Part shown: positions 25,940 through 37,070 of the stretch, piece by piece
Numbering within the stretch: the first letter of the stretch is position 1
How the letters are laid out: every line of letters starts with the position of its first letter
Assembly (NCBI GenBank): GCA_001298555.1
Contig: LJCW01000220.1
Location: 1-64,000, forward strand
DNA from: Actinobacteria bacterium OV450
GTDB lineage: Bacteria > Actinomycetota > Actinomycetes > Streptomycetales > Streptomycetaceae
Length of the DNA stretch: 64,000 nucleotides
Direction: 5' to 3'
The notes under the pieces: generated by a model
What the model was told of the DNA's origin: nothing
The model's input: the letters and a program-made list of their open reading frames with translations, nothing else
The model's database searches: none
Program-made: the position numbers and the translations under genes

Positions 25940-26674
25940 ATGACGGTGCGTGTCGGCACCTCCGGGTGGCAGTACCGGGACTGGTCAGGGGTCCTCTACC
26001 CGCAGGGCCTGCCCCGGCGGTCTTGGCTGGAGGCGTACGCGGAGCAGTTCGCCACGGTGGAGAACAACAATGCGTTCTACCGGCTGCCCTCCCCGGAGGT
26101 CTTCGCCCGGTGGCGGGAACGTACGCCCCCGGATTTCGTCATGGCGGTGAAGGCCAGCCGTTATCTGACGCACATCAAGCGGCTGCACGACCCGGTGGAA
26201 CCGGTCCACCGGCTGATGACGCAGGCGGCGGCCCTGGGCGACCGGCTGGGGCCGGTCCTGCTCCAGCTGCCACCGACGCTGCGGGCGGATCCGGACGCGC
26301 TGGACGCATGTCTGGCCTGCTTTCCCGCCGGCACCCGCGTCGCCGTCGAACCCCGGCATGCGTCCTGGTGGAGCGCCGCCGTGCGCGGCGTCCTCGAGGA
26401 CCGCGGGGCCGCCCTGTGCTGGGCGGACCGCGGCTCGCGCCCGGTGACCCCGCTGTGGCGGACCGCCGACTGGGGATACGTACGGTTCCACGAGGGGCGC
26501 GCCGCTCCGGCGCCCCGCTACGGGCGGACGGCGCTGCGGTCCTGGACGGACCGGATCGCCGGTACCTGGCCCGCCGACGCCGAGGTGTTCGCGTACTTCA
26601 ACAACGACCACGGCGGTGCCGCCGTCGTCGACGCCCGCGCCTTCACCCGGCTCGTCCGCGCGGCGGGAAGGTGA
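25940..26674 (+). CDS. DUF72 (YecE-like) protein
   Basis: A 244-residue TIM-barrel-like DUF72 protein. The family opening MTVRVGTSGWQYRDW begins exactly at the chosen ATG. FATVENNNAFYRLPS, then PDFVMAVKASRYLTHIKRL and FAYFNNDHGGAAVVDA are typical blocks. The role of the family is not settled; some members are proposed to act in nucleic-acid repair or metal chemistry. The ribosome site is weak (only AGGG close to the ATG), but the frame upstream has no family resemblance. Divergent from the cyclodipeptide operon, with no evident link to it. Confidence 0.85.
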   Translation: MTVRVGTSGWQYRDWSGVLYPQGLPRRSWLEAYAEQFATVENNNAFYRLPSPEVFARWRERTPPDFVMAVKASRYLTHIKRLHDPVEPVHRLMTQAAALGDRLGPVLLQLPPTLRADPDALDACLACFPAGTRVAVEPRHASWWSAAVRGVLEDRGAALCWADRGSRPVTPLWRTADWGYVRFHEGRAAPAPRYGRTALRSWTDRIAGTWPADAEVFAYFNNDHGGAAVVDARAFTRLVRAAGR

Positions 26675-26912
26675 TCGGCCACGACCCCCGGAAAGGTGCT
26701 CGCCCATCCCCCCCGGGAAGGCGGTCCCGCTACACCCCCCGCACCGAAGGGCGGCCTCCCGCCGTGCTGTCGACGGCTGCCGCGCGGGCCGGAACTACGC
26801 CGTTCCGGGGGGCTCGCGGGACCGGACGGGTGGTCGCCGCTGCGCCGACATGCACGGGGGCGGTGCCGCCGTCAGGATGTGCCTGCTCCGCCCATCGACA
26901 GGAGGCTCCCCC

Positions 26913-27188
26913 GTGCTGGAACGCAAGCGCCGCAAGGACCGTACCGAGATCACGTTCGTACTGCCGGCGGACGTACCGCCGGGACCGGTGAGCGTCGTCG
27001 GCGACTTCAACGACTGGCAGCCCGGCGCCCATGAGCTGCGGGCCCGCAAGGACGGCAGCCGGGCGGTCACCGTCGCGCTCCCGCGGGAGAGCACGCACGC
27101 CTTCCGGTACCTGGCTGCGGGCGACTACTGGTTCGACGACGACAGCGCCGACGGCCACGACGGCCACAACAGCCGCCTCAGCACGTGA
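26913..27188 (+). CDS. stand-alone CBM48/isoamylase early-set domain protein
   Basis: A 91-residue protein made almost entirely of one glycogen-binding (CBM48, AMPK-beta-like) domain: TFVLPADVPPGPVSVVGDFNDWQPG, a Trp-containing binding loop, then FRYLAAGDYWFDDDSADG. These modules usually sit on branching and debranching enzymes; here there is no catalytic part. It may bind alpha-glucans as a small accessory protein. GTG start with GGAGG seven bases before it. It is convergent with the CYP152 gene and 240 bases after the DUF72 gene. Confidence 0.8.
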   Translation: MLERKRRKDRTEITFVLPADVPPGPVSVVGDFNDWQPGAHELRARKDGSRAVTVALPRESTHAFRYLAAGDYWFDDDSADGHDGHNSRLST

Positions 27189-27234
27189 CCGGCTGCGCCG
27201 GCGCCCGCTGAGGCCGGCTCGCTCCGGACCGGGT

Positions 27235-28488
27235 TCAGACCGGTCTGAGGACGAAACCGCTGCGCGGCCGGGTGGGTACCCGGCGCAGCGGGATCGTCAG
27301 GTCCTGCTCGGGGACGGTGTGGTCGAGCCGGCCGAGCCCGGTCGCGAGCGCGGCGAGCACGCCGGCCACGATGTCCTCGCCCGGGCAGCGGTGTCCGGTA
27401 CGGGCGTCTCCCCCGCCCTGCGGGATCAGCTCGCCGGGGTCAGGCTCCCGGCCGAGGAAGCGGGTGGGGTCGAACCGGTAGGGCCGGGCGAACAGCTCGG
27501 GATCGTGGTGGTGCCCGTACACGTCGAGGAGCACGAGCGTGCCCTCCGCGATCTTCACCCCCCGGTGTTCGAGGTCGTGGGCGGCGAGGCCGCCGACGAA
27601 CGGGACGAACGGGTAGAAGCGCCGGACCTCGTGCGCGAAGGCCCTGGCGTAGGAGCCGTCGTCCGTGCGCAGCCGGGCGCGCACGGCCGGGTTCCGCCGG
27701 AGCGCGTGCCCGGCGAAGGCGGCGAACCAGGCGATCGCGACCGTGGGCCGGATGATGTTGAGCAGTTCGACCGCGGCGGTGTGCGGGTCGAGCAGCATGC
27801 CGTCGGCGTCGTGGTGGCGGGCCACCGTCTCCAGCGCGCTGCGGGCCGGTCCGGGGCCGGCGCCGACCGGGACGGCGAAGGCGCCGAGGTGCGAGACGCC
27901 CGCGCGTACGTCGGTCACCATGCGCGCCAGGCCGTGCTCCTGCCGGGCCCGGGCCCGGCGGGCCTTCCAGTGCCGGGGGCCCGCCGTGGCGAAGCCGTCG
28001 ACCATGGCCACGCAGTCCTCGGCGATCTCACGGGCCGCTTCCTGGGGGACGGCCAGGCCCACCCAGTCGCAGACCGCCTCGGCCAGCACGCTCGCCGCCT
28101 CGTCGAAGACCACGATCTCGCGGCCCCGGGCCCGGGTGAGGGCCTCGCGCCAGTGCGTCTCGACGCGGTCCACCAGCGCGGCGACGCCGTGGGGGGACAT
28201 CAGGAGGGAGACGAACATCGCCTTGCGCGTCCGGTGCGCGTCCCCGTCCAGGGTGTGGACGGCGCCGCGGCCGAACAGGGTGTCGAGCACCGGTCCCGGC
28301 AGCGCGTCGTGCCGCAGCACGTGCCGTTCGTCGTAGAAGAAGGCGACGTCCGCGGGGCCGTGCAGGACGACCGCCGGCCGCCCGAGCAGGCGGGTGCGGA
28401 CCGGGCCTTGGCCGTTGCCCGGGCGCCGGCGCAGGTCGGGCAGCCACGCGTAGCCCCGGGCCCACAGGGAGAGCGTGCTGTCGATCAC
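27235..28488 (-). CDS. CYP152-type P450 (fatty acid peroxygenase)
   Basis: A 417-residue P450 of the peroxygenase class, which uses H2O2 directly to hydroxylate or decarboxylate fatty acids. The class mark is the I-helix RPTVAIAWF, where Arg-Pro replaces the usual acid/alcohol pair and binds the substrate carboxylate. The haem loop PQGGGDARTGHRCPGEDI has the long insertion typical of P450-BSbeta. No redox partner is needed, and none is nearby. The GTG start overlaps the stop of a 79-residue ORF by four bases. KatG, another peroxide enzyme, lies 2.2 kb away but in a separate unit. Confidence 0.9.
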   Translation of the reverse strand: MIDSTLSLWARGYAWLPDLRRRPGNGQGPVRTRLLGRPAVVLHGPADVAFFYDERHVLRHDALPGPVLDTLFGRGAVHTLDGDAHRTRKAMFVSLLMSPHGVAALVDRVETHWREALTRARGREIVVFDEAASVLAEAVCDWVGLAVPQEAAREIAEDCVAMVDGFATAGPRHWKARRARARQEHGLARMVTDVRAGVSHLGAFAVPVGAGPGPARSALETVARHHDADGMLLDPHTAAVELLNIIRPTVAIAWFAAFAGHALRRNPAVRARLRTDDGSYARAFAHEVRRFYPFVPFVGGLAAHDLEHRGVKIAEGTLVLLDVYGHHHDPELFARPYRFDPTRFLGREPDPGELIPQGGGDARTGHRCPGEDIVAGVLAALATGLGRLDHTVPEQDLTIPLRRVPTRPRSGFVLRPV

Positions 28489-28724
28489 CGGCGGGGAGCC
28501 TTGCGCACCGGTCCCGGCGCCTCGTGTGCCGTCTCGTCGCGTGACATCTCGTCCGGCCGGTCCAGCCGGCTGGCCTCGTCGGTGTCCTCCCGGCGGACGG
28601 GCTCCCGGTCCCGGCCCTCGGCCCCGGTGCGGGCGGTGGGTGGGGCGACGTGCGGGGCGCGGCGCCGTTGCTCGTCGTCGTGGCCGTGCAGAGGGGCGCC
28701 TCCTGCGCCGCCTTGGTCTTCCAT
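28485..28724 (-). CDS. small charged protein translationally coupled to CYP152
   Basis: Seventy-nine residues, very hydrophilic and rich in Arg, Asp, Glu and Pro, with His-rich PLHGHDDEQRRR near residue 12; probably disordered. GGAAGGA precedes the ATG at 28724. Its stop TGA lies inside the P450 GTG start (GTGA overlap), which argues that it is translated and that the two are made together. I recognise no family. Confidence 0.6.
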   Translation of the reverse strand: MEDQGGAGGAPLHGHDDEQRRRAPHVAPPTARTGAEGRDREPVRREDTDEASRLDRPDEMSRDETAHEAPGPVRKAPRR

Positions 28725-28828
28725 GACGTGTCCTTCCCGGTGCGTCGTACGTCCCCGAGTGCGTCCCCCGGTGCGTTCCCTTCCGCGCGCCTGCCCGGTC
28801 GCCGCTCCGGAAAACGTGCCGGTCGCGC

Positions 28829-29302
28829 TCACCGGTTCCCGGCCTTGCCGCGCAGCAGCATGCTCGGCAGGACGAGCCAGCAGACCGCGAACCAGCCCGT
28901 GACGAGGGCCGTCACCGGCCAGGCGATCCAGTGCGAGGTGGCGACCCGCAGCAGGAGCAGCACGGAGAACGTGACGGTCAGGGCGAGCAGCACGATGCCG
29001 ACGGAGACGAGGTGGCCCGCAGCCTGGACCAGCTGCGGCTTGAGGTGGTGCCCGGCCAGCAGCTGGTGGTAGGCGACCGGGGCGATCAGCGTCCCGGTCG
29101 CCAGGGCGCCCAGGGCCACCGTCACGACGTACAGGACGCGGTCGAAATGGCCCAGGTCCGCGAACCGGGGTGTGAAGGCGACGCTGAGCAGGAAACCGAA
29201 GAGGATCTGGGCGCCGGTCTGGGCGACGCGGACCTCCTGGAGCGTCTCGTTCCAGCGGCGGTCGGCGCGCTCCGCCGGGGTTTCGTCCCGGTCGTCCGGC
29301 AT
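28829..29302 (-). CDS. DUF6328-family membrane protein
   Basis: A 157-residue protein with a charged N-terminus (DDRDETPAERADRRWNETLQ) and four membrane helices, matching the DUF6328 pattern seen widely in actinobacteria (ELRVxQTGxQILFGFLL-like, here EVRVAQTGAQILFGFLL). Function unknown. The ATG at 29302 is chosen over an upstream start because AGGAGG lies just before it. It is the first gene of a likely operon with the small charged protein and CYP152, 104 bases apart. Confidence 0.85.
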   Translation of the reverse strand: MPDDRDETPAERADRRWNETLQEVRVAQTGAQILFGFLLSVAFTPRFADLGHFDRVLYVVTVALGALATGTLIAPVAYHQLLAGHHLKPQLVQAAGHLVSVGIVLLALTVTFSVLLLLRVATSHWIAWPVTALVTGWFAVCWLVLPSMLLRGKAGNR

Positions 29303-29538
29303 GGATCGGACCTCCTGTGCGGGGGGACACGGCGGGGTCACGGGTACCCGCGACGGCGTGGATCATTCTCCCTGCGGCGGCCGGCCCACCGGATGGCCCC
29401 ACTCCGGCCGGTCATCCGGCCGGGCGCTCACCGCGCACCGGGACGCGGCTCCCGCATGGGCGGCCGCGCGGCGGGCAGGCGCGACGGCATGGGCCACTGC
29501 GTCATCACCGCGTCATTCCCCACGTCTCCGGAGGGAAC

Positions 29539-30546
29539 ATGACCCAGACCGAGGCGAGGACGGGCGGGGCGACCCCCGCCGAACGGGACACCGAGACACG
29601 TCTGACCGTCTGGGTGGCCCTCGCGGCCAATCTGGTCATCTGCGTGGCCAAGGCCGTCGGCGGCGTCTTCGCGGCCTCTCCCGCGCTGCTGTCCGAGGCC
29701 GCCCACTCGGTGGCCGACAGCCTCAACGAGGTGTTCCTGCTGGCCTCGGTCAGGCGCAGCCGGCGTCCGGCCGACCGGCACCACCCGTTCGGCTACGGCA
29801 AGGAGCGCTTCTTCTGGTCGCTGCTCGCCGCCGTCGGCATCTTCGTCACCGGCGGCTGTTTCTCGGTGTTCCAGGGCATCGAGGCGTTCCGCTCGGGCGG
29901 CAACGAGTCCCACGAGGGGTATCTGATCGGCTTCGCCGTGCTCTTCGTGGCGCTGCTCGCCGAGGGGGCCTCCCTGCTGCGCGCCGTCCGGCAGGTCCGC
30001 GCCGCGGCCGCGGCGGCCGGGCACGGCACGCGCGAGGAGATCCGGGCGGGCCGGGACCCGGCGCTGCGCACCGTCCTGGCGGAGGACAGCACGGCCTGCG
30101 CCGGCGTCCTGCTGGCGATGGCGGGGATGGGCCTGCACATGGCCACCGGGCAGGTGGCGTACGAGGCGTGCGCCTCGATCCTGATCGGTGTCCTGCTGGT
30201 GTACGTGGCGTACACGCTGGGCAAGGGTGCGCGGGCCCAGCTGATCGGGGAGGCGGCCGACCCCTCCGTACAGCGCGGGGTGCGGGAGCTGCTGGGGCGC
30301 CAGCCGGAGATCGACTCGGTGACCTCCCTGCTGACGATGCGCACGGGCCCGGACTCGGCACTGCTGGCCGCGGGCATCGACCTGACGGCCGGGTACGACA
30401 GCGAGACCGTCGAGGACGCGATGGTCCGCATCAGGACCGAGCTGAAGAGGCGCTGGCCCGAACTGGACGAGGTCTTCCTCGACGTGACGGACGCCGCGTC
30501 GGCCCGCCGGGCGGCCGCACCCGACGGAGCCGCGCCGGGACCCTGA
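29539..30546 (+). CDS. cation diffusion facilitator family transporter
   Basis: A 335-residue CDF antiporter that exports divalent metal (Zn, Mn or similar) for protons. Six membrane helices in the first 215 residues. Helix 2 carries the metal pair in SEAAHSVADSLNE, while the helix-5 site reads EDSTACAG rather than HxxxD, as in the SLC30A9-like branch. The C-terminal 90 residues are the cytoplasmic metal-binding fold. The start at 29539 has GGAGG upstream. Transcribed alone, divergent from the DUF6328 operon; no metal regulator is adjacent. Confidence 0.9.
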   Translation: MTQTEARTGGATPAERDTETRLTVWVALAANLVICVAKAVGGVFAASPALLSEAAHSVADSLNEVFLLASVRRSRRPADRHHPFGYGKERFFWSLLAAVGIFVTGGCFSVFQGIEAFRSGGNESHEGYLIGFAVLFVALLAEGASLLRAVRQVRAAAAAAGHGTREEIRAGRDPALRTVLAEDSTACAGVLLAMAGMGLHMATGQVAYEACASILIGVLLVYVAYTLGKGARAQLIGEAADPSVQRGVRELLGRQPEIDSVTSLLTMRTGPDSALLAAGIDLTAGYDSETVEDAMVRIRTELKRRWPELDEVFLDVTDAASARRAAAPDGAAPGP

Positions 30547-30613
30547 CGGCCCGCCCGCGCCGGGGGCCACCCGTCCGGGCGGATCACGATGATCTGAATT
30601 ACCACCTTTTTGA

Positions 30614-32923
<2,310 letters not shown>

Positions 32924-32929
32924 ACGGCT

Positions 32930-32976
32930 GCCCGGGGTCCCGGCCGGCCGCTCCCCGGCGGGCCGGGACCCCGGGC
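32930..32976. terminator. strong bidirectional terminator
   Basis: GCCCGGGGTCCCGGCC at 32930-32945 pairs perfectly with 32961-32976 around a 15-base loop. It sits between convergent katG and the phosphatase gene and can serve both. Confidence 0.85.
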
Positions 32977-33004
32977 GCCGCCCGTCCGATCCGCCCGGAG
33001 GGCC

Positions 33005-35392
33005 TCAGTCCTCGGGTACGTGGATGTCCATGACGCACACGTCGTCCCGCCCGACGGGCTGCAGGGCCGCCAGGAGCTGCGCCAGCGGCTCGGGGGAATC
33101 CCCGCCCATGGCGCGGGCGGCGGCCGCCGCGAGCCGGTCGAGTCCGCGGTCCATGTACTCCCCCGGTACTTCGATGAGCCCGTCGGTGTACAGGAGCAGG
33201 TGGTCGCCCGGTTCCAGCCGCAGCGTCTCCTCGGCGTACGCGGAGTCGAAGGACGCCCCGAGGAGGTTCCCCTCCGGCAGGGGCAGGAACCGTGCCTCGC
33301 CGCCGCGCACCAGCAGGGGCGGCAGGTGCCCGGCGCGGGCCCAGGTCAGCAGCCGGTCCGCCGGCCGGTACCGGGCCATCACCATGGTGGCGGTGGTGGC
33401 GGACGAGGGGTCCGCGGCCGTGTGCAGCAGGAGCGAGTTGAGCCGGCGCATGGCATCGGGCAGGGACGATCCGGTGATGATCATGCCCTTGGCGGTGAAC
33501 CGCAGCTGGGCCATGGTGCCGACTGCGTCCAGTCCGTGCCCGGCGACGTCACCGACGACGAAGAGGGCGCCCTTGTCCGGAAGTTCGATCGCGCTGTACC
33601 AGTCGCCCCCGACGTTCACGCCGGTGTCCGAGGGTGCGTAGGCGATGTCGACGCGCAGCCCCACCAGGTCGATCGACTGCTCGGGGATGGGCAGCAGGGC
33701 GTGCTGGAGGCGTGCGGCGATGGCCCGTTCGGCCTGCAGCACGCCTTCCTGGATGAGTACGGACCGCTCGCTCTCCCGCAGGGCGAGCTCCGCGCCCCGC
33801 TGGGCGGAGAGGTCCTGGAAGAAGCCGTGCACCTCGACGGGGGCGCCATAGGCGTCCACCTCGGCTTCGGCGACGACGCGCAGGTGCCGGACCCCGCCCG
33901 CGGTGCCGATGCGGAACGGCTGGTCGATGGGCGACCCTTCGTCCAGCAGCCGCCGCACGGCCGCGGCGAGCGCCGGCCGGTCCTCCGGTACGACGTGCTC
34001 CGGGAGCTCCTCCATCCTCATGGGCCCCCGCTCCGGCGCCCGGTCGAAGATGGCGTACAGCTGCTCCGACCAGTCGATCGTGTCCGTGGTCAGGTTCCAG
34101 TCGGCCCAGCCGAGGTTGCCCAGGCGCTGCATGGTGGCGAGGCGGCGGGCCTCGCGCGCCCCGGTGTCGTGGCGGACCCACGAGACGACCAGCCGGCCGG
34201 CCAGCCGGGTCGCGCGGACGGAGTAGACGGACGTCTCGGGAACGCCCGCGACCACTTCCCGGTACGAGAACGGCTCGCCGTCGTAGGTGACACCCGTGGC
34301 CAGCGCGTCGCTGTAGCCCTGCCACAGGGCCGTGCCCGCCACGGTGGGATAACTCTCCAGGACGCGCCGGCCCACGAGTTCCTTCCCGCGGCGGCCCGCC
34401 ACGTCCGTCGACTCCGGGGCCGCCGCCTCGATCAGGTAGTCCTCCACCTCTCCGGCCGGGGAACGCAGGGGCGAGAGGAGGACGGCCGCGCCGGGCAGGG
34501 TGTCGAAGACCGTCTGGACCGCGGCCACCTCGTCCTGCGCCGGATCGGCGTCGCGGCGCTCGAAGACCCGCAGGGAGCCGCCGCACAGCTGTACGGCCTG
34601 CCGGAGCAGCTCCTGGTCGGCGTCGTCGAAGGGGACGGGGGCCGCGCGGAAGAACCCGATGGCCGTGGTGACCGGCCGCCCGCCCGGGACGGGGATCCAT
34701 GCGCGGGCGGGCCAGCGCTCCGGCGTGCCGATGAGCTGGTAGCGCGCGGCGTCCCGTTCCGGGTCCGTCAGCCAGAGCGGCTCACCCGAACCGATCACCT
34801 CCAGGGCGGCGACGCCGGCCAGCGGCGGAACGTCGCGCCACTGGGCGGCCAGGGCGGCGTCGATCCCCGCGTGGCCGAGGAGACGCAGCTTCCCGGCCCC
34901 GTCCAGCCGGTAGATCATCACGCCGTCCACGCCGAGCGGGGCGCGCAATACCTCGTGCAGGATCTCCGCCGTGTCGCCGGCGCTGCGGGCGCCCGCCAGC
35001 GAGGCGGCCAGCCCGGCCAGCAGCAGGTGCGGGGCGGCGTTGGCGCGTTCGGCCGCGGGGAGCGGGCCCACATCTACCGGATCCGTGCGCCGGCTCTCCG
35101 CGCGGGGCGGCGGGTCGGGCCGCGACCGCACCGCGCCGAGGGTGATCCAGCACTCCTCCAGGAGCGTCCTGTCCCCGCGCACGGCTCCCTGGACCAGTGC
35201 CTCGTGGGCGGCCTCCGCGGACAGTCCGTCCAGGGCCATCAGGACGCCCGTGGCACGCTCCAGCACCGCCGCGGACGCGCCGAGGCCCTCCAGCTCCGCC
35301 ACCTCGGCCCGCAGCCTGGCCACGACCCTCGCCAGGGCGATTACCTCGGGCGACGCGCTGTCGCCGGATGAGGGCGTCGGATCTTTCTCCAC
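33005..35392 (-). CDS. GAF/PAS-sensing SpoIIE-type PP2C phosphatase
   Basis: A 795-residue regulator. An N-terminal coiled/ANTAR-like segment (about 17-75), a GAF domain (about 120-275), one PAS fold (about 290-410), a second PAS/PAC (about 420-540, GWADWNLTTDTIDWS and PFRIGTAGGVRHLRV), a linker helix, and a C-terminal SpoIIE phosphatase (about 560-795) with NVGGDWYSAIEL, VVGDVAGHGLDAVG and DHLLLYTDGLIE. It probably dephosphorylates an anti-anti-sigma factor in response to a bound ligand or redox signal. No kinase domain is fused, unlike the other phosphatase here. The start is GTG 35392 without a visible ribosome site. The GntR gene is divergent, 158 bases away. Confidence 0.88.
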   Translation of the reverse strand: MEKDPTPSSGDSASPEVIALARVVARLRAEVAELEGLGASAAVLERATGVLMALDGLSAEAAHEALVQGAVRGDRTLLEECWITLGAVRSRPDPPPRAESRRTDPVDVGPLPAAERANAAPHLLLAGLAASLAGARSAGDTAEILHEVLRAPLGVDGVMIYRLDGAGKLRLLGHAGIDAALAAQWRDVPPLAGVAALEVIGSGEPLWLTDPERDAARYQLIGTPERWPARAWIPVPGGRPVTTAIGFFRAAPVPFDDADQELLRQAVQLCGGSLRVFERRDADPAQDEVAAVQTVFDTLPGAAVLLSPLRSPAGEVEDYLIEAAAPESTDVAGRRGKELVGRRVLESYPTVAGTALWQGYSDALATGVTYDGEPFSYREVVAGVPETSVYSVRATRLAGRLVVSWVRHDTGAREARRLATMQRLGNLGWADWNLTTDTIDWSEQLYAIFDRAPERGPMRMEELPEHVVPEDRPALAAAVRRLLDEGSPIDQPFRIGTAGGVRHLRVVAEAEVDAYGAPVEVHGFFQDLSAQRGAELALRESERSVLIQEGVLQAERAIAARLQHALLPIPEQSIDLVGLRVDIAYAPSDTGVNVGGDWYSAIELPDKGALFVVGDVAGHGLDAVGTMAQLRFTAKGMIITGSSLPDAMRRLNSLLLHTAADPSSATTATMVMARYRPADRLLTWARAGHLPPLLVRGGEARFLPLPEGNLLGASFDSAYAEETLRLEPGDHLLLYTDGLIEVPGEYMDRGLDRLAAAAARAMGGDSPEPLAQLLAALQPVGRDDVCVMDIHVPED

Positions 35393-35531
35393 GCTACGAG
35401 CATGTCATGACCGCGGTGCGGCCGGGACCGGCTGCCCGCATACGCGCCAGCCGGGCGGCGCATTCCGCCATCCCGACCTCGCAGAACGCGTCGGGGCCGG
35501 AACGGCTCCATGTGCCGAATGAACAGGATGG

Positions 35532-35548
35532 TGCTAGCTTCATTAGCA
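35532..35548. promoter_or_regulatory. TGCTA-N7-TAGCA palindrome at the GntR start
   Basis: TGCTA at 35532-35536 and TAGCA at 35544-35548 form an inverted repeat ending two bases before the regulator ATG. The placement would block transcription initiation or early elongation, so autorepression by the YtrA-type regulator is likely. The short leader suggests a nearly leaderless transcript. Confidence 0.5.
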
Positions 35549-35550
35549 TC

Positions 35551-35895
35551 ATGTTGAGGCTGAACATCGCGGACAACCGCCCCCTCCACGAGCAGGTGGC
35601 CGGGGCCGTCCGGCGCGCCATCGCCGAAGGCGAATGCGGGCCCGGCGACCGACTGCCGCCCGCACGGGACTTGTCACAGGCCCTGGGCGTCAACACGAAC
35701 ACCGTCCTGCGGGGGCTGCGCGCGCTGCGCGACGAAGGGCTGCTGGAGTTCCGCCGGGGCCGCGGAGTGACCGTGGCCGGCGGGGCCGACGGGAGGTCGG
35801 CGCTGCTGGAGCGGGTGCGGGAACTGGTGGCCGACGGGGCGCGCCTGGGATACGGCAAGGCCGAGCTCATACAGATGATCAAGGAGACGCAGTGA
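35551..35895 (+). CDS. GntR-family regulator, YtrA subfamily
   Basis: A 114-residue repressor with an N-terminal winged helix (PLHEQVAGAVRRAIAEGE, LPPARDLSQALGVNTNTVLRGL) and the very short C-terminal dimerisation tail that defines the YtrA branch. These control adjacent membrane-protein or ABC genes. Here the membrane protein gene overlaps its stop by four bases (GTGA). A palindrome overlaps the start region. It is divergent from the PAS/SpoIIE phosphatase gene. Confidence 0.92.
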   Translation: MLRLNIADNRPLHEQVAGAVRRAIAEGECGPGDRLPPARDLSQALGVNTNTVLRGLRALRDEGLLEFRRGRGVTVAGGADGRSALLERVRELVADGARLGYGKAELIQMIKETQ

Positions 35896-36848
35896 AGGAC
35901 CACGGGGGATCCACGGGCGGGTTCGCATGGGGGACGGCCGCCTGGTCGGCCGGGATACTCACCTTGCTCGTGGCGCTGCCGCCGATGGCGCGCAGCGGGT
36001 TACGGGACCGGCTGGCCACGCACTGGGGGGCGTCCGGGCAGCCCGACGGATCGCTTCCGCTCTGGGCGGCCGTACTGGTGCCGGCCGCGATCTGGACCGT
36101 CCTCGTCGCGACTGCCGGGCTGTGGCGGGCGGCGCGCCGCCTGCGCGGGGCGGTCCTGGCCTCCGGCGGGGTGCTGCTCGCCGGGGCGCAGGCCTCGATC
36201 GTGTGGGCGAACCTCCGTCACCCCGACTGGCACGACGCGGATCCGGTGACCGTGGGCGCGGTCGCCACCGTGGTGGCCGCGTTCGCGGCCGGCGCGGTGG
36301 GGGTGCTGACGAGCCGTCGGCCCGTCGCTCCCGCGGCGCCGGGCCGGGGCCCGCGGATGGACATTCCCGAGGGGGAGCGCCGGGTGTGGCTCTCCCGTAC
36401 GGCGAACCCCTGGCTGAGCCTGCTCGCCGCCGTCACCGGCGCCGTCGCGCTGGCCGCGCTGCTCGTGGGGATCGGGGGTCCGGCGGAGCCGGTGTGGTCG
36501 CTGATCGTGCCGTTCGCGGTGGTCTCGATCGCGGTGCTGGTCTGTTCCTCGGTACGGGTACGGGTCGCCGAGCGGGGGCTCGACGTGGCGTTCGGGCCGT
36601 TCGGCTGGCCGGTACGGCACTGGGACGCGGCGGACATCGAGTGGGCGCGGGCCGAAGACCGGACGCCGGCGCAGGTCGGCGGCTGGGGCTACCGGCTCAG
36701 CGGCCTCGGCGTGACGGTGATGCTGCGCAGCGGCGCATGCCTGGTGATCCGGTCCGGGGGCAGGGACTTCGCGGTCAGCGTGGACGACGCCGAGCGGGGC
36801 GCCGCCCTGCTGAACTCCCTGGGCGGGTCCCGGGACCGCCGGCCCTGA
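35892..36848 (+). CDS. DUF1648-domain membrane protein
   Basis: A 318-residue membrane protein with about six helices. The N-terminal DUF1648 region includes RLATHWGASGQPDGS. A cytoplasmic C-terminal part (about 220-318) is soluble and PH-like (LDVAFGPFGWPVRHWDAADIEWARAE). Function unknown. The GTG start overlaps the GntR stop, a pairing common in actinobacteria, so this is the regulator's probable target. Confidence 0.85.
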   Translation: MKDHGGSTGGFAWGTAAWSAGILTLLVALPPMARSGLRDRLATHWGASGQPDGSLPLWAAVLVPAAIWTVLVATAGLWRAARRLRGAVLASGGVLLAGAQASIVWANLRHPDWHDADPVTVGAVATVVAAFAAGAVGVLTSRRPVAPAAPGRGPRMDIPEGERRVWLSRTANPWLSLLAAVTGAVALAALLVGIGGPAEPVWSLIVPFAVVSIAVLVCSSVRVRVAERGLDVAFGPFGWPVRHWDAADIEWARAEDRTPAQVGGWGYRLSGLGVTVMLRSGACLVIRSGGRDFAVSVDDAERGAALLNSLGGSRDRRP

Positions 36849-37070
36849 GCCCGTCCGGCTGGTCGGAAGGCCCCACGGACACGGCCCGAGCAGGCCTCTC
36901 CCCCTCCCCCAAGCAATCAGGTGGAGGACGGCGCGTGCGCGTACGGACCGCGGAGGCGGCGGCAGGTGGACGACACGGTCCACGGCAGTGCCCGGGCCGC
37001 CCGCGGGTGGCTGCGGGGCATCGAGCCGCCCGCGGGGCCGCTGCCGGAGCAGCCGTACCGTTCGCCGGGG

